Origin: Paenibacillus thalictri | GTDB taxonomy: Bacteria > Bacillota > Bacilli > Paenibacillales > NBRC-103111 | Direction of reading: 5' to 3' | NCBI RefSeq assembly: GCF_004307995.1 | Contig: NZ_SIRE01000024.1 | Location: 62,001 to 126,000 of the forward strand | DNA: 64,000 bases | Part shown: one piece after another, positions 54,152 through 63,134 of the stretch | Numbering within the stretch: the first letter of the stretch is position 1 | Layout of the letters: the number at the start of each line of letters is the position of its first letter | Translations under genes and position numbers: made by a program | Notes under the pieces: model-generated | Told to the model about the DNA's origin: nothing | The model's input: only the letters and a program-made list of their open reading frames with translations | Database searches by the model: none

Positions 54152-55472
54152 CTACCGGCTGGTCATCGCTTCGATATTGACGGGGACCTTTCTGGTCCCC
54201 GTCAATTCTACGATGATCGCCGTCGGATTGCCGACCATTGCCGAAACCATCGGCGTTCCGTTGACACATGCCTCGTGGGTCGTTACGATCTACCTCATCG
54301 TAATGGCCGCCGTGCAGCCGATCGCAGGCAAAATGGGCGATCTTTTTGGCAGAAAGACGATGTTTCTGCTTGGTATTTCGTTTTTTTTGGCGGCTTCGGT
54401 TGCCTGCATGTTTTCACGCAATTTGCTTACGCTTGTCCTGTTTCGCGCCCTGCAGGCGATTGGAGGGGCTGTGGCGTCGCCAAACGCAAGTGCGCTGATC
54501 CGGGAAGTCGTTCCGAAGGAAAAGCTCGGCCCCGTATTCGGGACCTTCGGCTTGCTGATGGGACTTGGCGCGGCTATCGGGCCGCTGGTAGGGTCGCTTT
54601 TGATCGGCTTATGGGGATGGACCTCGATATTCTGGATCAATATTCCTTTTGCCGTTTTTAGTCTGCTCGCTGCCTACTGGTATTTGCCGGCAAGCCGAAT
54701 AAACGCCGGTGCGTCGCTGGATATTAAGGGTTCTGTGTACTTGACTGCAAGTTTGACGGTACTCATTTTGGCGATTACGCATCCGGAATTCATGAATGTT
54801 TGGACCGCTATCCTGTTTGCAGCGACAGTTGGTTTATTTATCCGGCAGGAGCTGCGATGCAAAGAGCCGGTCATACAATTCAGCTTGTTCAAAAATATGG
54901 AATTCAGCAGCGCCAATGCTTCCATCCTGCTCAGCAATGCCGTGATGTACAGTACGATTCTGGTTATGCCGGTATGGCTGCAGAAGATGTACCATTTCTC
55001 CGTTCAAAATGTAGGAGTGCTGCTTTTTTTGTTCTCGGCGGCTATGTCGGCCAGCTCTTGGCTGGGCGGCTTGCTTACGCAAAAGCTGGGATCAAGGCGG
55101 CTCATCCTGCTGTCCTTCCTTGTTTCGGCGGTTGCCCTGCTAGGTTATTTGGGAATCTACCGCTATCCGGTGCAGCCTTATATTGCGGCCGTACTGCTGA
55201 TCGGGGGAATTGGCGGAGGAATCGGTATGCCGTCGATGCAAACAGCCTCGCTGCAGTCAGTGCCGAAAACGATGTCGGGTGTCGCTTCGGGCATTTTTTC
55301 GACATCAAGATATATTGGCGGTATGATCGCATCCGTACTTGTCAGTTTGCTCGCCGATTCGCACTCGCTGTTTTACTCATTGCTTATTTTGGCCGTACTC
55401 GGGTTCCCTGCAGCAAGCGGTGCCGGGACTGCTGCCGGCAGAGCTGCAAGCGCAGAAAAACCGTCTGCATAA
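54138..55472 (+). CDS. MFS transporter, DHA2-type drug exporter
   Basis: A 444-residue transporter with about 14 helices. MIAVGLPTIAE in helix 1 and GKMGDLFGRKTM (motif A) are typical of DHA2 multidrug exporters. TTG start at 54138 with AAGGAG upstream, inside the end of the split phosphotransferase gene, so the three genes probably form one operon for drug inactivation and export. Confidence 0.88.
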   Translation: MASASYRLVIASILTGTFLVPVNSTMIAVGLPTIAETIGVPLTHASWVVTIYLIVMAAVQPIAGKMGDLFGRKTMFLLGISFFLAASVACMFSRNLLTLVLFRALQAIGGAVASPNASALIREVVPKEKLGPVFGTFGLLMGLGAAIGPLVGSLLIGLWGWTSIFWINIPFAVFSLLAAYWYLPASRINAGASLDIKGSVYLTASLTVLILAITHPEFMNVWTAILFAATVGLFIRQELRCKEPVIQFSLFKNMEFSSANASILLSNAVMYSTILVMPVWLQKMYHFSVQNVGVLLFLFSAAMSASSWLGGLLTQKLGSRRLILLSFLVSAVALLGYLGIYRYPVQPYIAAVLLIGGIGGGIGMPSMQTASLQSVPKTMSGVASGIFSTSRYIGGMIASVLVSLLADSHSLFYSLLILAVLGFPAASGAGTAAGRAASAEKPSA

Positions 55473-55565
55473 AAGAAAGTCCGTCCTATTCCATTGTAAT
55501 TACGCTCAAATGTGCTAGTATGGTATGGAATACATGGAATTGCATGTGTGAATATTAAGGAAAAT

Positions 55566-56778
55566 ATGGATGGCAACAGACTTATGGAATCTTGGAAACG
55601 AAACTTATTGCTCTTATGGATCGGCTGTTTTATTACTTCGGCTAGCTTCTCGATGGTTATTCCTTTTTTACCGCTGTTTCTGCTTCATATCGGAGTCGAC
55701 AAAAATATCGAGATGTGGTCGGGATTGCTGTTCAGCTCCGCGTTTTTTGCCGGGGCCATTTCTTCGCCGTTTTGGGGCGCAATGGGAGACAAGTACGGGC
55801 GCAAGCCGATGATTGTGCGCGCCGGCTTTGTCTTGTGTGTTATTTATTTGCTGACATCGCTTGTGACAAGCCCGTATCAGCTGCTTGTGCTGCGTGCAGG
55901 GCTTGCTCAGCGGGTTTATCCCAGGCTCGATTGCGTTGATCGGCACCAATACGCCGGAGCATAGAGTAGGTTACGCGATGTCGATGATGTCCACCTCAAC
56001 GGCGACCGGCAGCATCATAGGTCCGCTGCTTGGCGGTGTGATCGCCAAACTATTCGACAACCGGATTGCATTTGCCAGTGCCGGCGTTTTTGTGCTGCTC
56101 AGCACGCTGCTTGTGCTGTTTTGGGTGACCGAAGAAAAATTCGTGCCGCGCAAGGGACGCATTTCGTTAGTCGGTTCCTTTGGTGTTGCTGCGAAAAATC
56201 GGCCGCTGCTGCTTGTGCTTGTAATCACGCTGCTTACCCAGCTGTCGGTGATGACGATCGAACCGGTGCTGCCGCTTTATATCGTCGAGCTTGGCGGTTC
56301 GGTCAAAAACGCATCGCTGCTAGCCGGAATTGTCTTTTCGCTAGTCGGAATTTCCGGCATTTTGTTTGCGCCGAGATGGGGAAGACTGGCGGATCGATTA
56401 GGTTTTGAGAAAATATTAATCATCGGCCTATTGGTTGGCGGCCTCGGCAATTTGGCGCAAATTCCGTTTCATAACATCTGGGGATTTTCCATCGTCCGGT
56501 TTATTTACGGAGCGTTTTTTTGTGCGGTATTTCCCGCATTAAACGGCCTGGTCGTTCGCTCGACACCGCAGGAGCAGCGCGGCACCGCGTTTGGCTTAAA
56601 TCAGACCGCCAATCAAATTGGCGGCATGGCCGGCCCTTTGATCGGAGGCGCGGTAAGCGGGATATTTTCGATTCACGCTGTGTTTTGGATGACCGGATTG
56701 CTGCTGCTTGCCACTATGGCAGTTGCTTACGTTTCACGCCGTTTATTTTCGCGAGAGCATGTCGCAATTTCGGAATAG
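55566..56778 (+). pseudogene. MFS exporter disrupted by a frameshift
   Basis: The 5' part (from ATG 55566, AAGGA ribosome site) encodes helices 1-3 with GAMGDKYGRKPM; near 55904 the frame is lost (LLVLR then GLAQRVYP) and the rest continues in another frame from LLSGFIPGSIALIGTNTPE to the end at 56778. Compared with the intact paralogue at 22.3 kb (IRLFQGMLAG), about 5 bases are missing between the Arg codon and CAGGGC. Helix 5 motif TSTATGSIIGPLLGG is preserved. It may be a recent pseudogene, a phase-variable state, or a sequencing error. Confidence 0.85.
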
Positions 56779-56799
56779 ACCAATATCCTGTTTTGGCGG

Positions 56800-56865
56800 T
56801 AAAATAGAGGTTAAGCGCTTACTTCAACGGGGCTTCACGGTACAGCGCGGAGCGCTTCTATTTTA
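56800..56865. terminator. hairpin between the MFS pseudogene and the GDPD gene
   Basis: TAAAATAGA (56800-56808) and AGCGCT (56814-56819) pair with AGCGCTTCTATTTTA (56851-56865), leaving a small bulge. The terminal T-run is short, so termination is plausible but not certain. Confidence 0.5.
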
Positions 56866-56886
56866 GCGAGACAGGGGACTTATATC

Positions 56887-57639
56887 ATGACTTTTCCACT
56901 AATTACCGCACATACAGGGTGCATGAATACGCCGGCGAACTCTCTAGTGTCATTGGAAGCAGGGATTGCTGCCGGAGCGGACGTTCTGGAAGTGGACGTC
57001 GCTGCAACAAAGGAACCGGTTGCCGTGCTGCAGCACGATTTGGTTGTTGAATTGGCGGACCGCGGACGCTTCAAGCTGACGGAGATCGGATTTGAGGAAC
57101 TCAAAAATTGCGACATCATCGATTCTCACGGCGGTGGCGTCAGCCGAATAACGCCGCTGGCCGAAATTTTGCCGATAGTCAAAAGAAGCGGCAAGCTGTT
57201 AAACCTCGATTTGAAGGACGATGCCTGCATTGCTCCGACATTTGAGCTGGTGATAAGCGAGGATATGCTGGACCAGGTGTTTTGTTCCGGAGCTGAGTCG
57301 CGGCGTGCCGCTTATTTGCAGCAACATTACCCTCAGCTGAAAAAACTGCTGAACGCCAGCGAGCAGCTGTTTTTGTTGCACGAAAGCGATTATATGGAAG
57401 CTGTACGAGTAACCTGTGAAGACGCGCTGGCTTCATGCTGCTTTGGCATCAACATCAAATACACATTGTGCCGGCCTGAATTGATCGCCCATGCCGCATC
57501 GCTCGGACTTCCGGTGTATGTATGGACCGTTAATGACGCCGATGAGATGAAACGTATGATGGAGCTTGGCGTCGCTTCCATCACGACCAAAAATGTGCCT
57601 GCGTTAGCCGAAATTTTGAAAAGCCGCGTACCGGAATAA
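56887..57639 (+). CDS. glycerophosphodiester phosphodiesterase-like protein with altered active-site start
   Basis: A 250-residue GDPD-type TIM barrel. LITAHTGCMNTPANSL replaces the usual AHRG...PENT, so the arginine after the catalytic histidine is Thr and the ENT is ANS. The metal pair in VLEVDVAATKE and the histidine in LQHD are kept; LNLDLKDD replaces the common NIEIK. Similar AHTGCM proteins seem to form a Paenibacillus branch, as far as I recall. It may act on glycerophosphodiesters or an unusual phosphodiester. It has its own terminator. Confidence 0.85.
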   Translation: MTFPLITAHTGCMNTPANSLVSLEAGIAAGADVLEVDVAATKEPVAVLQHDLVVELADRGRFKLTEIGFEELKNCDIIDSHGGGVSRITPLAEILPIVKRSGKLLNLDLKDDACIAPTFELVISEDMLDQVFCSGAESRRAAYLQQHYPQLKKLLNASEQLFLLHESDYMEAVRVTCEDALASCCFGINIKYTLCRPELIAHAASLGLPVYVWTVNDADEMKRMMELGVASITTKNVPALAEILKSRVPE

Positions 57640-57708
57640 TTCGGCGGGTTGGGGCTTGCGTGGAAAAAATGGTTAAGCAGACCGCCTGTGTTTGCACGAC
57701 TTATAAGG

Positions 57709-57743
57709 AAATGCTGCCGCACCGAGGTGCGGCAGCATTTTTT
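57709..57743 (+). terminator. strong intrinsic terminator after the GDPD gene
   Basis: AATGCTGCCGCAC pairs perfectly with GTGCGGCAGCATT across CGAG and runs into TTTTT. Confidence 0.9.
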
Positions 57744-57823
57744 CGCAGGGAGCATAATTGACGGGCAAATGAACGTAAATCATCGGACTCGGAACATAAA
57801 GTTGTCTCTTATGAAATAATAAT

Positions 57824-58462
57824 TCAATTTCTTAACAAAGCAAAGGCGGATCCCGGTGATTGCAGTTGATTCTCACTAATCACACACGCAAGCATGATTG
57901 ATTCTTGCAGGCGGCTTTGTCTGATGTCACCCAAGTCAACAATCGTAGACCAGCCAAGATCTTTAAGCAACGATCTGACATGAACTTTGGATGTATGATC
58001 GTTCCCGGATATAAACATGACCGGTGAACCTTCTTTAAAATTCGGATGAATCATGATCTTGTCGCTGACCGTATTGAGTGTTTTTACAACCTGGCTTTCC
58101 GGCAGGAGTTCTTGGACGATTTCCCCTGCTGATGTATTGTCAAGGAGCAAACGTAGTCCGTTGTCGAAATGTACGGCATTGCTTACATCAACGACCGTTT
58201 TGTTTTTCAGATAGGCGGGATGAATGCTTTCAAGCACATCTTTCAAACAGGACCACGGGAGTGCGGCAATCATTATTTCGCCAAACTGTGCGGCTTCATC
58301 AAATGAGGTAACGTCTCCTGACTCGCCGATCTCTTGTTTCCAGGAAAAGTGTTTCGGATGATGGGGGTCCTGGCTGCTGATTAAAACACGATAACCTGCC
58401 TTGACTAATCCTTTTCCTAAAATTTTACCGACGTTTCCCGCTCCAAGAATTCCGATTTTCAT
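57824..58462 (-). CDS. NAD(P)-binding F420-dependent-oxidoreductase-like protein
   Basis: A 212-residue Rossmann protein with IGILGAGNVGKILGKGL at the N-terminus and NKTVVDVSNAVHF in the middle, the pattern of the NADPH:F420 reductase-like family (PF03807). Substrate unknown. It is divergent from the HxlR regulator gene; such pairs commonly have the regulator controlling the reductase. Confidence 0.85.
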   Translation of the reverse strand: MKIGILGAGNVGKILGKGLVKAGYRVLISSQDPHHPKHFSWKQEIGESGDVTSFDEAAQFGEIMIAALPWSCLKDVLESIHPAYLKNKTVVDVSNAVHFDNGLRLLLDNTSAGEIVQELLPESQVVKTLNTVSDKIMIHPNFKEGSPVMFISGNDHTSKVHVRSLLKDLGWSTIVDLGDIRQSRLQESIMLACVISENQLQSPGSAFALLRN

Positions 58463-58486
58463 TTACATCTTCTCCTCTCGAAAGTG

Positions 58487-58552
58487 ATTATATGATCTTC
58501 ACGGTTTGCGAACAATAAGGCACTTTTTCGTATCCGCACATGCGTTTATAAT
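58487..58552. promoter_or_regulatory. back-to-back promoters of the reductase and HxlR genes
   Basis: For the - strand gene, TTGTTC (complement at 58510-58515), 17 bases, TATAAT (complement at 58487-58492). For the + strand gene, TTTTTC (58524-58529), 17 bases, TATAAT (58547-58552). The two -35 regions are 8 bases apart, so one bound regulator could control both. Confidence 0.7.
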
Positions 58553-58588
58553 GTGGAGTGACATGGTTGGTGAAAATGGGGTGAGAGA

Positions 58589-58915
58589 ATGCCTGTCCGA
58601 CTCAATGAGTGCCCGGTAGAGCTTGTATTATCGATGCTGAGCGGGAGATGGAAAATTCCGATATACCGGTACTTGTATAAAAATAACAAACCTGTGCGTT
58701 ACAGCGGTTTGCTGCAGCATCTGCCTGCTATATCCAAAAAAATGTTGACGGAACAGCTTCGAGAGCTTGAGCATGACGGGATTATTAACAGAACATCGTA
58801 TCCAGAGCCTCGGCCAAAAGTGGAATATATGTTGACGCCATCAGGGAGATCCATGATTGTATTCCTCGATAAGATAAGCGAATGGGGCGAAAAATACATC
58901 TTATCGGATAAATAA
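58589..58915 (+). CDS. HxlR-family winged-helix regulator
   Basis: A 108-residue protein with the HxlR pattern: CPVELVLSMLSGRWKIPIYRYL, then SKKMLTEQLRELEHDGII (recognition helix and wing approach) and YMLTPSGRSM. Members often sense electrophiles or oxidants through a cysteine near the N-terminus; here C8 is present. It probably controls itself and the divergent reductase gene. Confidence 0.9.
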   Translation: MPVRLNECPVELVLSMLSGRWKIPIYRYLYKNNKPVRYSGLLQHLPAISKKMLTEQLRELEHDGIINRTSYPEPRPKVEYMLTPSGRSMIVFLDKISEWGEKYILSDK

Positions 58916-58956
58916 GATTAATGCTTTCTAACGGGACATGTTTATTCAATAGAAAA

Positions 58957-59000
58957 CAGCGGCGGACCAAGGCTTTATTTGCCAAGCCTGGCCGCCGCTG
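58957..59000. terminator. hairpin downstream of the HxlR gene
   Basis: CAGCGGCGG (58957-58965) and CCGCCGCTG (58992-59000) form the stem, extended by AAGGCTT/AAGCCT inside. There is no T-run, so it is a candidate only. A second stem, GGCGTTGC/GCAACGCC (59079-59103), lies directly after the stop of the - strand gene to the right. Confidence 0.45.
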
Positions 59001-59104
59001 ATTCGTACGCATAACCCGTTAAATCGGGTTTCTGAGTTCATTTTTACTGGAACCTGCACAGATGGATGAAGTCATCGTGGCGTTGCGGGGAAAAAGCAAC
59101 GCCA

Positions 59105-59422
59105 TCAACCTTTCTGGCGTTTGGCCGCAGCGCTTTTGCTTATTTCTTCGGTCACGACAATTGCGAGGTCCTCGTTGCCGAACAATGATAAAACGCCCAG
59201 CAAAGTCTGGTTGGGAATTGTCCCAGCTTCTTCTTTCGGAACCGTGAGTTCCAGCGTTTGCATTAAAGCTTCATTTGTATCCTGATCCGGATATGCCCGG
59301 CGGTACAGCTCGAGCGGATCGAGGTCGTGATTGACGCACCACTGGGCGAACACAAGAATCATCATATGCTCGTCCCGTTCGTAACCTCCTACAATTTGCT
59401 GTTCCATTTCTTTTCTGCTCAT
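59105..59422 (-). CDS. hypothetical 105-residue protein
   Basis: Acidic, soluble, mostly helical protein, starting MSRKEMEQQIVGGYERDEHM and ending in the basic tail AAAKRQKG. Contains NHDLDPLELYRRAYPD, a pattern I do not recognise. AAAGGGA before the ATG and normal codon use support a real gene. No functional clue in its neighbours. Confidence 0.65.
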   Translation of the reverse strand: MSRKEMEQQIVGGYERDEHMMILVFAQWCVNHDLDPLELYRRAYPDQDTNEALMQTLELTVPKEEAGTIPNQTLLGVLSLFGNEDLAIVVTEEISKSAAAKRQKG

Positions 59423-59495
59423 TGAAATATCCCTTTCTGCTGCGGTAAGATGGGTTTATTATATGAAAAACTTTTATTGAAGTCCATTCACGTAG

Positions 59496-59527
59496 AACCC
59501 AGGGGTATAAAACCTTGGGTCTTTTTT
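59496..59527 (+). terminator. orphan terminator-like hairpin
   Basis: AACCCAGG and CCTTGGGT form a short stem followed by six T on the + strand, but no + strand gene lies directly upstream. It could end an unannotated short transcript. Confidence 0.4.
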
Positions 59528-59663
59528 CTCCAGCAAACATCATGGGAAATGGGAAAAGTACAATTTGATGCCGTCACTAACATAAACTTTCATTTACTTT
59601 GGAGGAGAATAGAGGGGCTTGGCGAATATGGATTGTAAAATATAACTTGCAGGTGGTGCAGTT

Positions 59664-59861
59664 ATGGTAGGCAAATACCCACTTCTTAAGGAACCCGATA
59701 AAACAATGTTTGTCTTTGAGAAAAGCGGCAAGTATTACGGTCATATCATTAAAAATAAGACGGATAAGAAACCTGCCAAGTTTGTGTTTGAAACACAAAC
59801 CTTTGATTCGTTGGATGAGCTAAAAGCAGAATATCCAGAGCTAAAGGATTCGGCTAATTAA
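59664..59861 (+). CDS. hypothetical 65-residue protein
   Basis: Small basic protein, MVGKYPLLKEPDKTMFVFE at the start, with alternating strand-like segments (FVFEKSGKYYGHII, AKFVFETQTF). AGGTGG precedes the ATG. No family recognised; composition is slightly AT-richer than neighbours. Confidence 0.5.
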   Translation: MVGKYPLLKEPDKTMFVFEKSGKYYGHIIKNKTDKKPAKFVFETQTFDSLDELKAEYPELKDSAN

Positions 59862-59917
59862 CCTTTTATTATTGTCATAATGGTAGTATTTAGGTACGCC
59901 CGACGATTTTCTAGCGG

Positions 59918-60505
59918 TTACCTAATCCAATCCTTCTTATCAAGTTTATAATAATTATATTGTTTGTTATCAATCTCGATGATGGCTTGAAAGTTAAAAC
60001 CGCATTTTTGTATTACCCTATTTGAAGGAGTGTTGTTTAACAGAGCAATAGCACTAAGCGTCTCAACATTCGTATTCTCAAATAAATAAGTAATCATTCC
60101 TTGTGAGGCTTGGGTTGTATAGCCTTTTCCTCTATGATCTTTTGAGATTGCATACATGATTTCCCGGTTCGGCGATGGTAATTCGTCCTTCAGCCCTGAG
60201 CAACACCAACCGATAAATTCTCCTGTCTCTTTCAAAATAATTCCCAATCGAAGGCGGAGATCGCCCATATCTTTACCTTTTGATACAGCATCCAGAAACC
60301 GTTTGTTCTCTGGAATTTCATAGTTGATAAACCAATCTTTTCGTTGCTCTTTCGATACGTTCCAGCCGGGCAAATATTCATGGATTTCCGGTTGCCAAGT
60401 GAGTGAATGAAAACTATTTAAATCAGCCATGATGAATTCTCTTAGAATCACATCCTTACAGTCAATCGTGAAAATGACTTTTTCTGAAACGGGACAATCG
60501 CCCAT
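59918..60505 (-). CDS. GNAT-family N-acetyltransferase (RimJ/RimL-like)
   Basis: A 195-residue acetyltransferase. VILREFIMADLNSF starts the fold; AISKDHRGKGYTTQASQGM is the acetyl-CoA binding loop (RGKGYxxQA), followed by LNNTPSNRVIQKCGF, typical of RimJ/RimL relatives. Substrate unknown. GGAGGG precedes the ATG. The gene is notably AT-rich compared with most of the window, suggesting later acquisition. Confidence 0.88.
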   Translation of the reverse strand: MGDCPVSEKVIFTIDCKDVILREFIMADLNSFHSLTWQPEIHEYLPGWNVSKEQRKDWFINYEIPENKRFLDAVSKGKDMGDLRLRLGIILKETGEFIGWCCSGLKDELPSPNREIMYAISKDHRGKGYTTQASQGMITYLFENTNVETLSAIALLNNTPSNRVIQKCGFNFQAIIEIDNKQYNYYKLDKKDWIR

Positions 60506-60604
60506 AGTACATTCCCTCCTCTAAAAAACATCAAGGAAAACCCGGAGTGGAGCGGGCTTCCAAAACATTGGTTCAACTATAACGAAAGATCAGGTGTATT
60601 CACA

Positions 60605-61072
60605 ATGATAATCAACGAGAAAATTAAAGCGTCCGAGGTGCTTTTAACCGGAATCGACGGAGAGGAGCTGGGAATCGTCAAAACGGCCGATGCGCTGGCC
60701 ATGGCCAGAAAGCTGAAGGTCGACCTTGTATGCATGTCGCTGTTGAGCAGCCCGCCGCCGTGCAGATTGATCGGAGCAGGCGCAGCCAAGCAAGAAGCGC
60801 AGCAAACCCGCCAACGCGAGGCGAAGGTGAAAGAAATCAGGCTCACCCCGCAGATCGAAGAGCATGATCTGGATACGAAGAAACAGATGGCCGAGCGGAT
60901 TTTAAAATCCGGCGATGCGGTTCTGCTTGTCGTGCGCGTCCAAGGCAAGGAGGGAGCGCGGGCGAAAGAGCTGCTGGAATCGCTCGTTAAACAATTGGGC
61001 GGAAGTGGACGTCCGAAAACCGGCATTCAGTTGAGCGGTAAACAAGCCGCAGTGCAGCTTGACCCGCTGTAA
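60605..61072 (+). CDS. orphan translation initiation factor IF-3-like protein
   Basis: A 155-residue IF-3 homologue: INEKIKASEVLLTGIDGEEL and LDLVCMSLLSSPPPCRL (N-domain), KVKEIRLTPQIEEHDLDTK (C-domain start, very close to IF-3). The linker region is short and lacks the usual DYGKYRFE segment, and the C-domain is diverged (RAKELLESLVKQLGGSGRP). The housekeeping gene normally sits in infC-rpmI-rplT; no ribosomal protein gene is here, so this is probably a second, specialised copy. Confidence 0.85.
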   Translation: MIINEKIKASEVLLTGIDGEELGIVKTADALAMARKLKVDLVCMSLLSSPPPCRLIGAGAAKQEAQQTRQREAKVKEIRLTPQIEEHDLDTKKQMAERILKSGDAVLLVVRVQGKEGARAKELLESLVKQLGGSGRPKTGIQLSGKQAAVQLDPL

Positions 61073-61444
61073 ACATATCTCGAGTTAGCCGCGCAGCTTC
61101 TGCTAGGCTACCGTGGTTGTCAGCAGGCACATCTGTCGGTTCCTTTTCATGAACCGGATCTGGCGATAATTGCAAATGGGGCCAGGTCTAGGTACAACCT
61201 AATGCAAACGCATTCAAATACCCGGGCTTGATTAGAGCGATTGGAAATCCGACAACAAGAAGCCGCGCCTGCTGCTTGTTCGGCCCCTTTTTGTATGCCG
61301 CCATACTACACCGCCACGCCATGCAGGCTTCAACTGCATGGCCCTTCGTTACAAAAGCCGAAATTCCATCCCTTCTTACACACATGACACTTTCTCTTAT
61401 TTTATCGCAAAGTCCCCTTGCTGGGCCGCATCTTTACATTGCCC
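61073..61444. other. 372-base gap without a recognised gene
   Basis: Two small inverted repeats are seen, CGGTTC/GAACCG (about 61138-61157) and CATGCAG/CTGCATG (61320-61340). Neither has a T-run. Short open frames here lack ribosome sites and family features. Confidence 0.5.
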
Positions 61445-62803
61445 TCAAACATTGGCGTGCGGGTTCTGGGCGGTACGGTTTCTATGATTGGCCGCTATCC
61501 GCTTGGCAATAAACCGGGATAAAATCACAAGGAAACATACGGAACCAAGAATACGCGCTCCCCCGATCAAAAACATGCAAAGATCGTAGGATACAGTGGA
61601 AAAAAGCTGCATGCCCGCAATGGGGGCGAAAACGGCCGAAACCTGGGAAAGCGTCGTATAGGCCGCCAAAGCCTTCTGCCTGCCCTCGGACGGGGTCACC
61701 TCCAACAGCCGGTTAAACACGGCTTGCTGAAAACCGGCGGTAGCTACACCTCCGATAAAATCGTATAAATTCACCCAAATCATATTTGGCGCAAAAATCC
61801 AGCAAAAAGGGGTGAGCGCCAGCGAAAACGACGAATAAAATACGGTCCACGCCGTTCCTTTGCGGTCGGCGATGCGCGCCCACAGCCGGTAACCGATCAA
61901 GGCGCCGATAGCGCCGGCAATTGTATTGATGCTGATCATCGTATTGGTCGCGTGCAGCAAATCCACTTTGACCTTTAAATATACGGGCCAAGCCGCCTGC
62001 CAAGTAAAAGTAAAAACGATGGCGGCGATACAGAAAAGATAATACGGGGCGTTGACATTTAGTTTGTATGTCGAGATAAATCCCTTCCATAGCGAACGAA
62101 GAGGGGAATTGCCCCTGTCAGGTTGGGAACGATGTGTTCCGGCTCGACTTGGTTCGGTTTGACCGTTCGCTGTAATGGAGTTTGTTTGCTGATCTTCTTG
62201 TTGTTCTTCGCTGGGAATGCGCAGCTTGAGGAAATACCATACCTCGACCAGCGCTGCGAGGAAACCGATACTAAAAGCAAGCTGATACCCAAAAGGGTAA
62301 GGAAAGCGGTCTATGCCCCAGCCTGCGATAAATGCGACCACCATGCCGGTAAAACCCGTCCACAGATTTCTGCCGGAAAATACCTGGTTTCGGAACTCGC
62401 CGGGGATGATTTCGCCCATCATGGCCTGCCAAGCGACGGATATGATCATATTTGTCGCGCTGTACAAACCGACGAGCAGAATTAATGCCGACACTTGTGA
62501 AAATCCAAGCCAGGGAACGAATACTAATAAGAAATAAAAAAACCGGCACACCAAAATCGTGACGCCGACAATGCGTTTTTGTCTCCGAAACCGGGCCAGC
62601 ACCAAAGAAGCGGGCAGCGTAAGCAGAATGGTCAGCAGTGCCGGGATGGAGGAAAGCAATGCGTAATCGCTGTTGGTAGCGCCCAATTGGGCGGCAAGCA
62701 CGCCGATGAACGGATTGACAAAGTTAAACCCGATCGACCAGGCAATACCGTTCCACAAACTGTTCCGGATATTTTCACGGAGATACTTGTATTCGGTTTT
62801 CAT
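61445..62803 (-). CDS. MFS transporter
   Basis: A 452-residue transporter with twelve predicted helices and a long polar central loop (about residues 205-235, rich in Gln, Glu, Thr, Ser). It starts MKTEYKYLRENIRNSLWNG, and GATNSDYALLSSIPAL leads into helix 2, a pattern common in a Bacillales MFS branch of unknown substrate. AGGGTG precedes the ATG. Confidence 0.85.
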   Translation of the reverse strand: MKTEYKYLRENIRNSLWNGIAWSIGFNFVNPFIGVLAAQLGATNSDYALLSSIPALLTILLTLPASLVLARFRRQKRIVGVTILVCRFFYFLLVFVPWLGFSQVSALILLVGLYSATNMIISVAWQAMMGEIIPGEFRNQVFSGRNLWTGFTGMVVAFIAGWGIDRFPYPFGYQLAFSIGFLAALVEVWYFLKLRIPSEEQQEDQQTNSITANGQTEPSRAGTHRSQPDRGNSPLRSLWKGFISTYKLNVNAPYYLFCIAAIVFTFTWQAAWPVYLKVKVDLLHATNTMISINTIAGAIGALIGYRLWARIADRKGTAWTVFYSSFSLALTPFCWIFAPNMIWVNLYDFIGGVATAGFQQAVFNRLLEVTPSEGRQKALAAYTTLSQVSAVFAPIAGMQLFSTVSYDLCMFLIGGARILGSVCFLVILSRFIAKRIAANHRNRTAQNPHANV

Positions 62804-63134
62804 TGGATGTTCACCCTGATGGCTGTGCCCAGATTTTTCCCTAACGACTATATTGTAGCGTATGCGGCTGTTCTCTCCAAGCGGTATTTTGCGATAACGG
62901 AAAGCTTTAGTCGGCGAATGGGGAGCAGAAAGTGAGTTCTATTGGTGGTCACATAAATTTCGAAGATAATATAACATTAACATTACATTAAAAACATAAT
63001 TATTGACACTAATATCCAAAAAGCATATGATAACAATATAAATAACCGAAAGATTAAGTGAAATTTGGCTGGATTGTTCGTTTTTGTGTTATATATACTT
63101 ACATTAATGTAAGTGGCAGAAAGGGGATTCGGGT
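62804..63134. promoter_or_regulatory. AT-rich promoter region of the ATP-grasp gene with a perfect palindrome
   Basis: 331 bases, the right part very AT-rich. TATATATACT-like -10 candidates lie at 63092-63099, followed at once by CTTACATTAATGTAAG (63098-63113), a perfect 16-bp palindrome that may be an operator. A single GTTCGTT (63076-63082), the SinR-type half-site, lies just upstream. AAAGGGGA is the ribosome site. Confidence 0.5.

Noticed and set aside
61188-61385. 65-codon - strand frame in the gap after the IF-3 gene
   Set aside because: No ribosome site, Cys/Arg-rich composition and no recognisable pattern.
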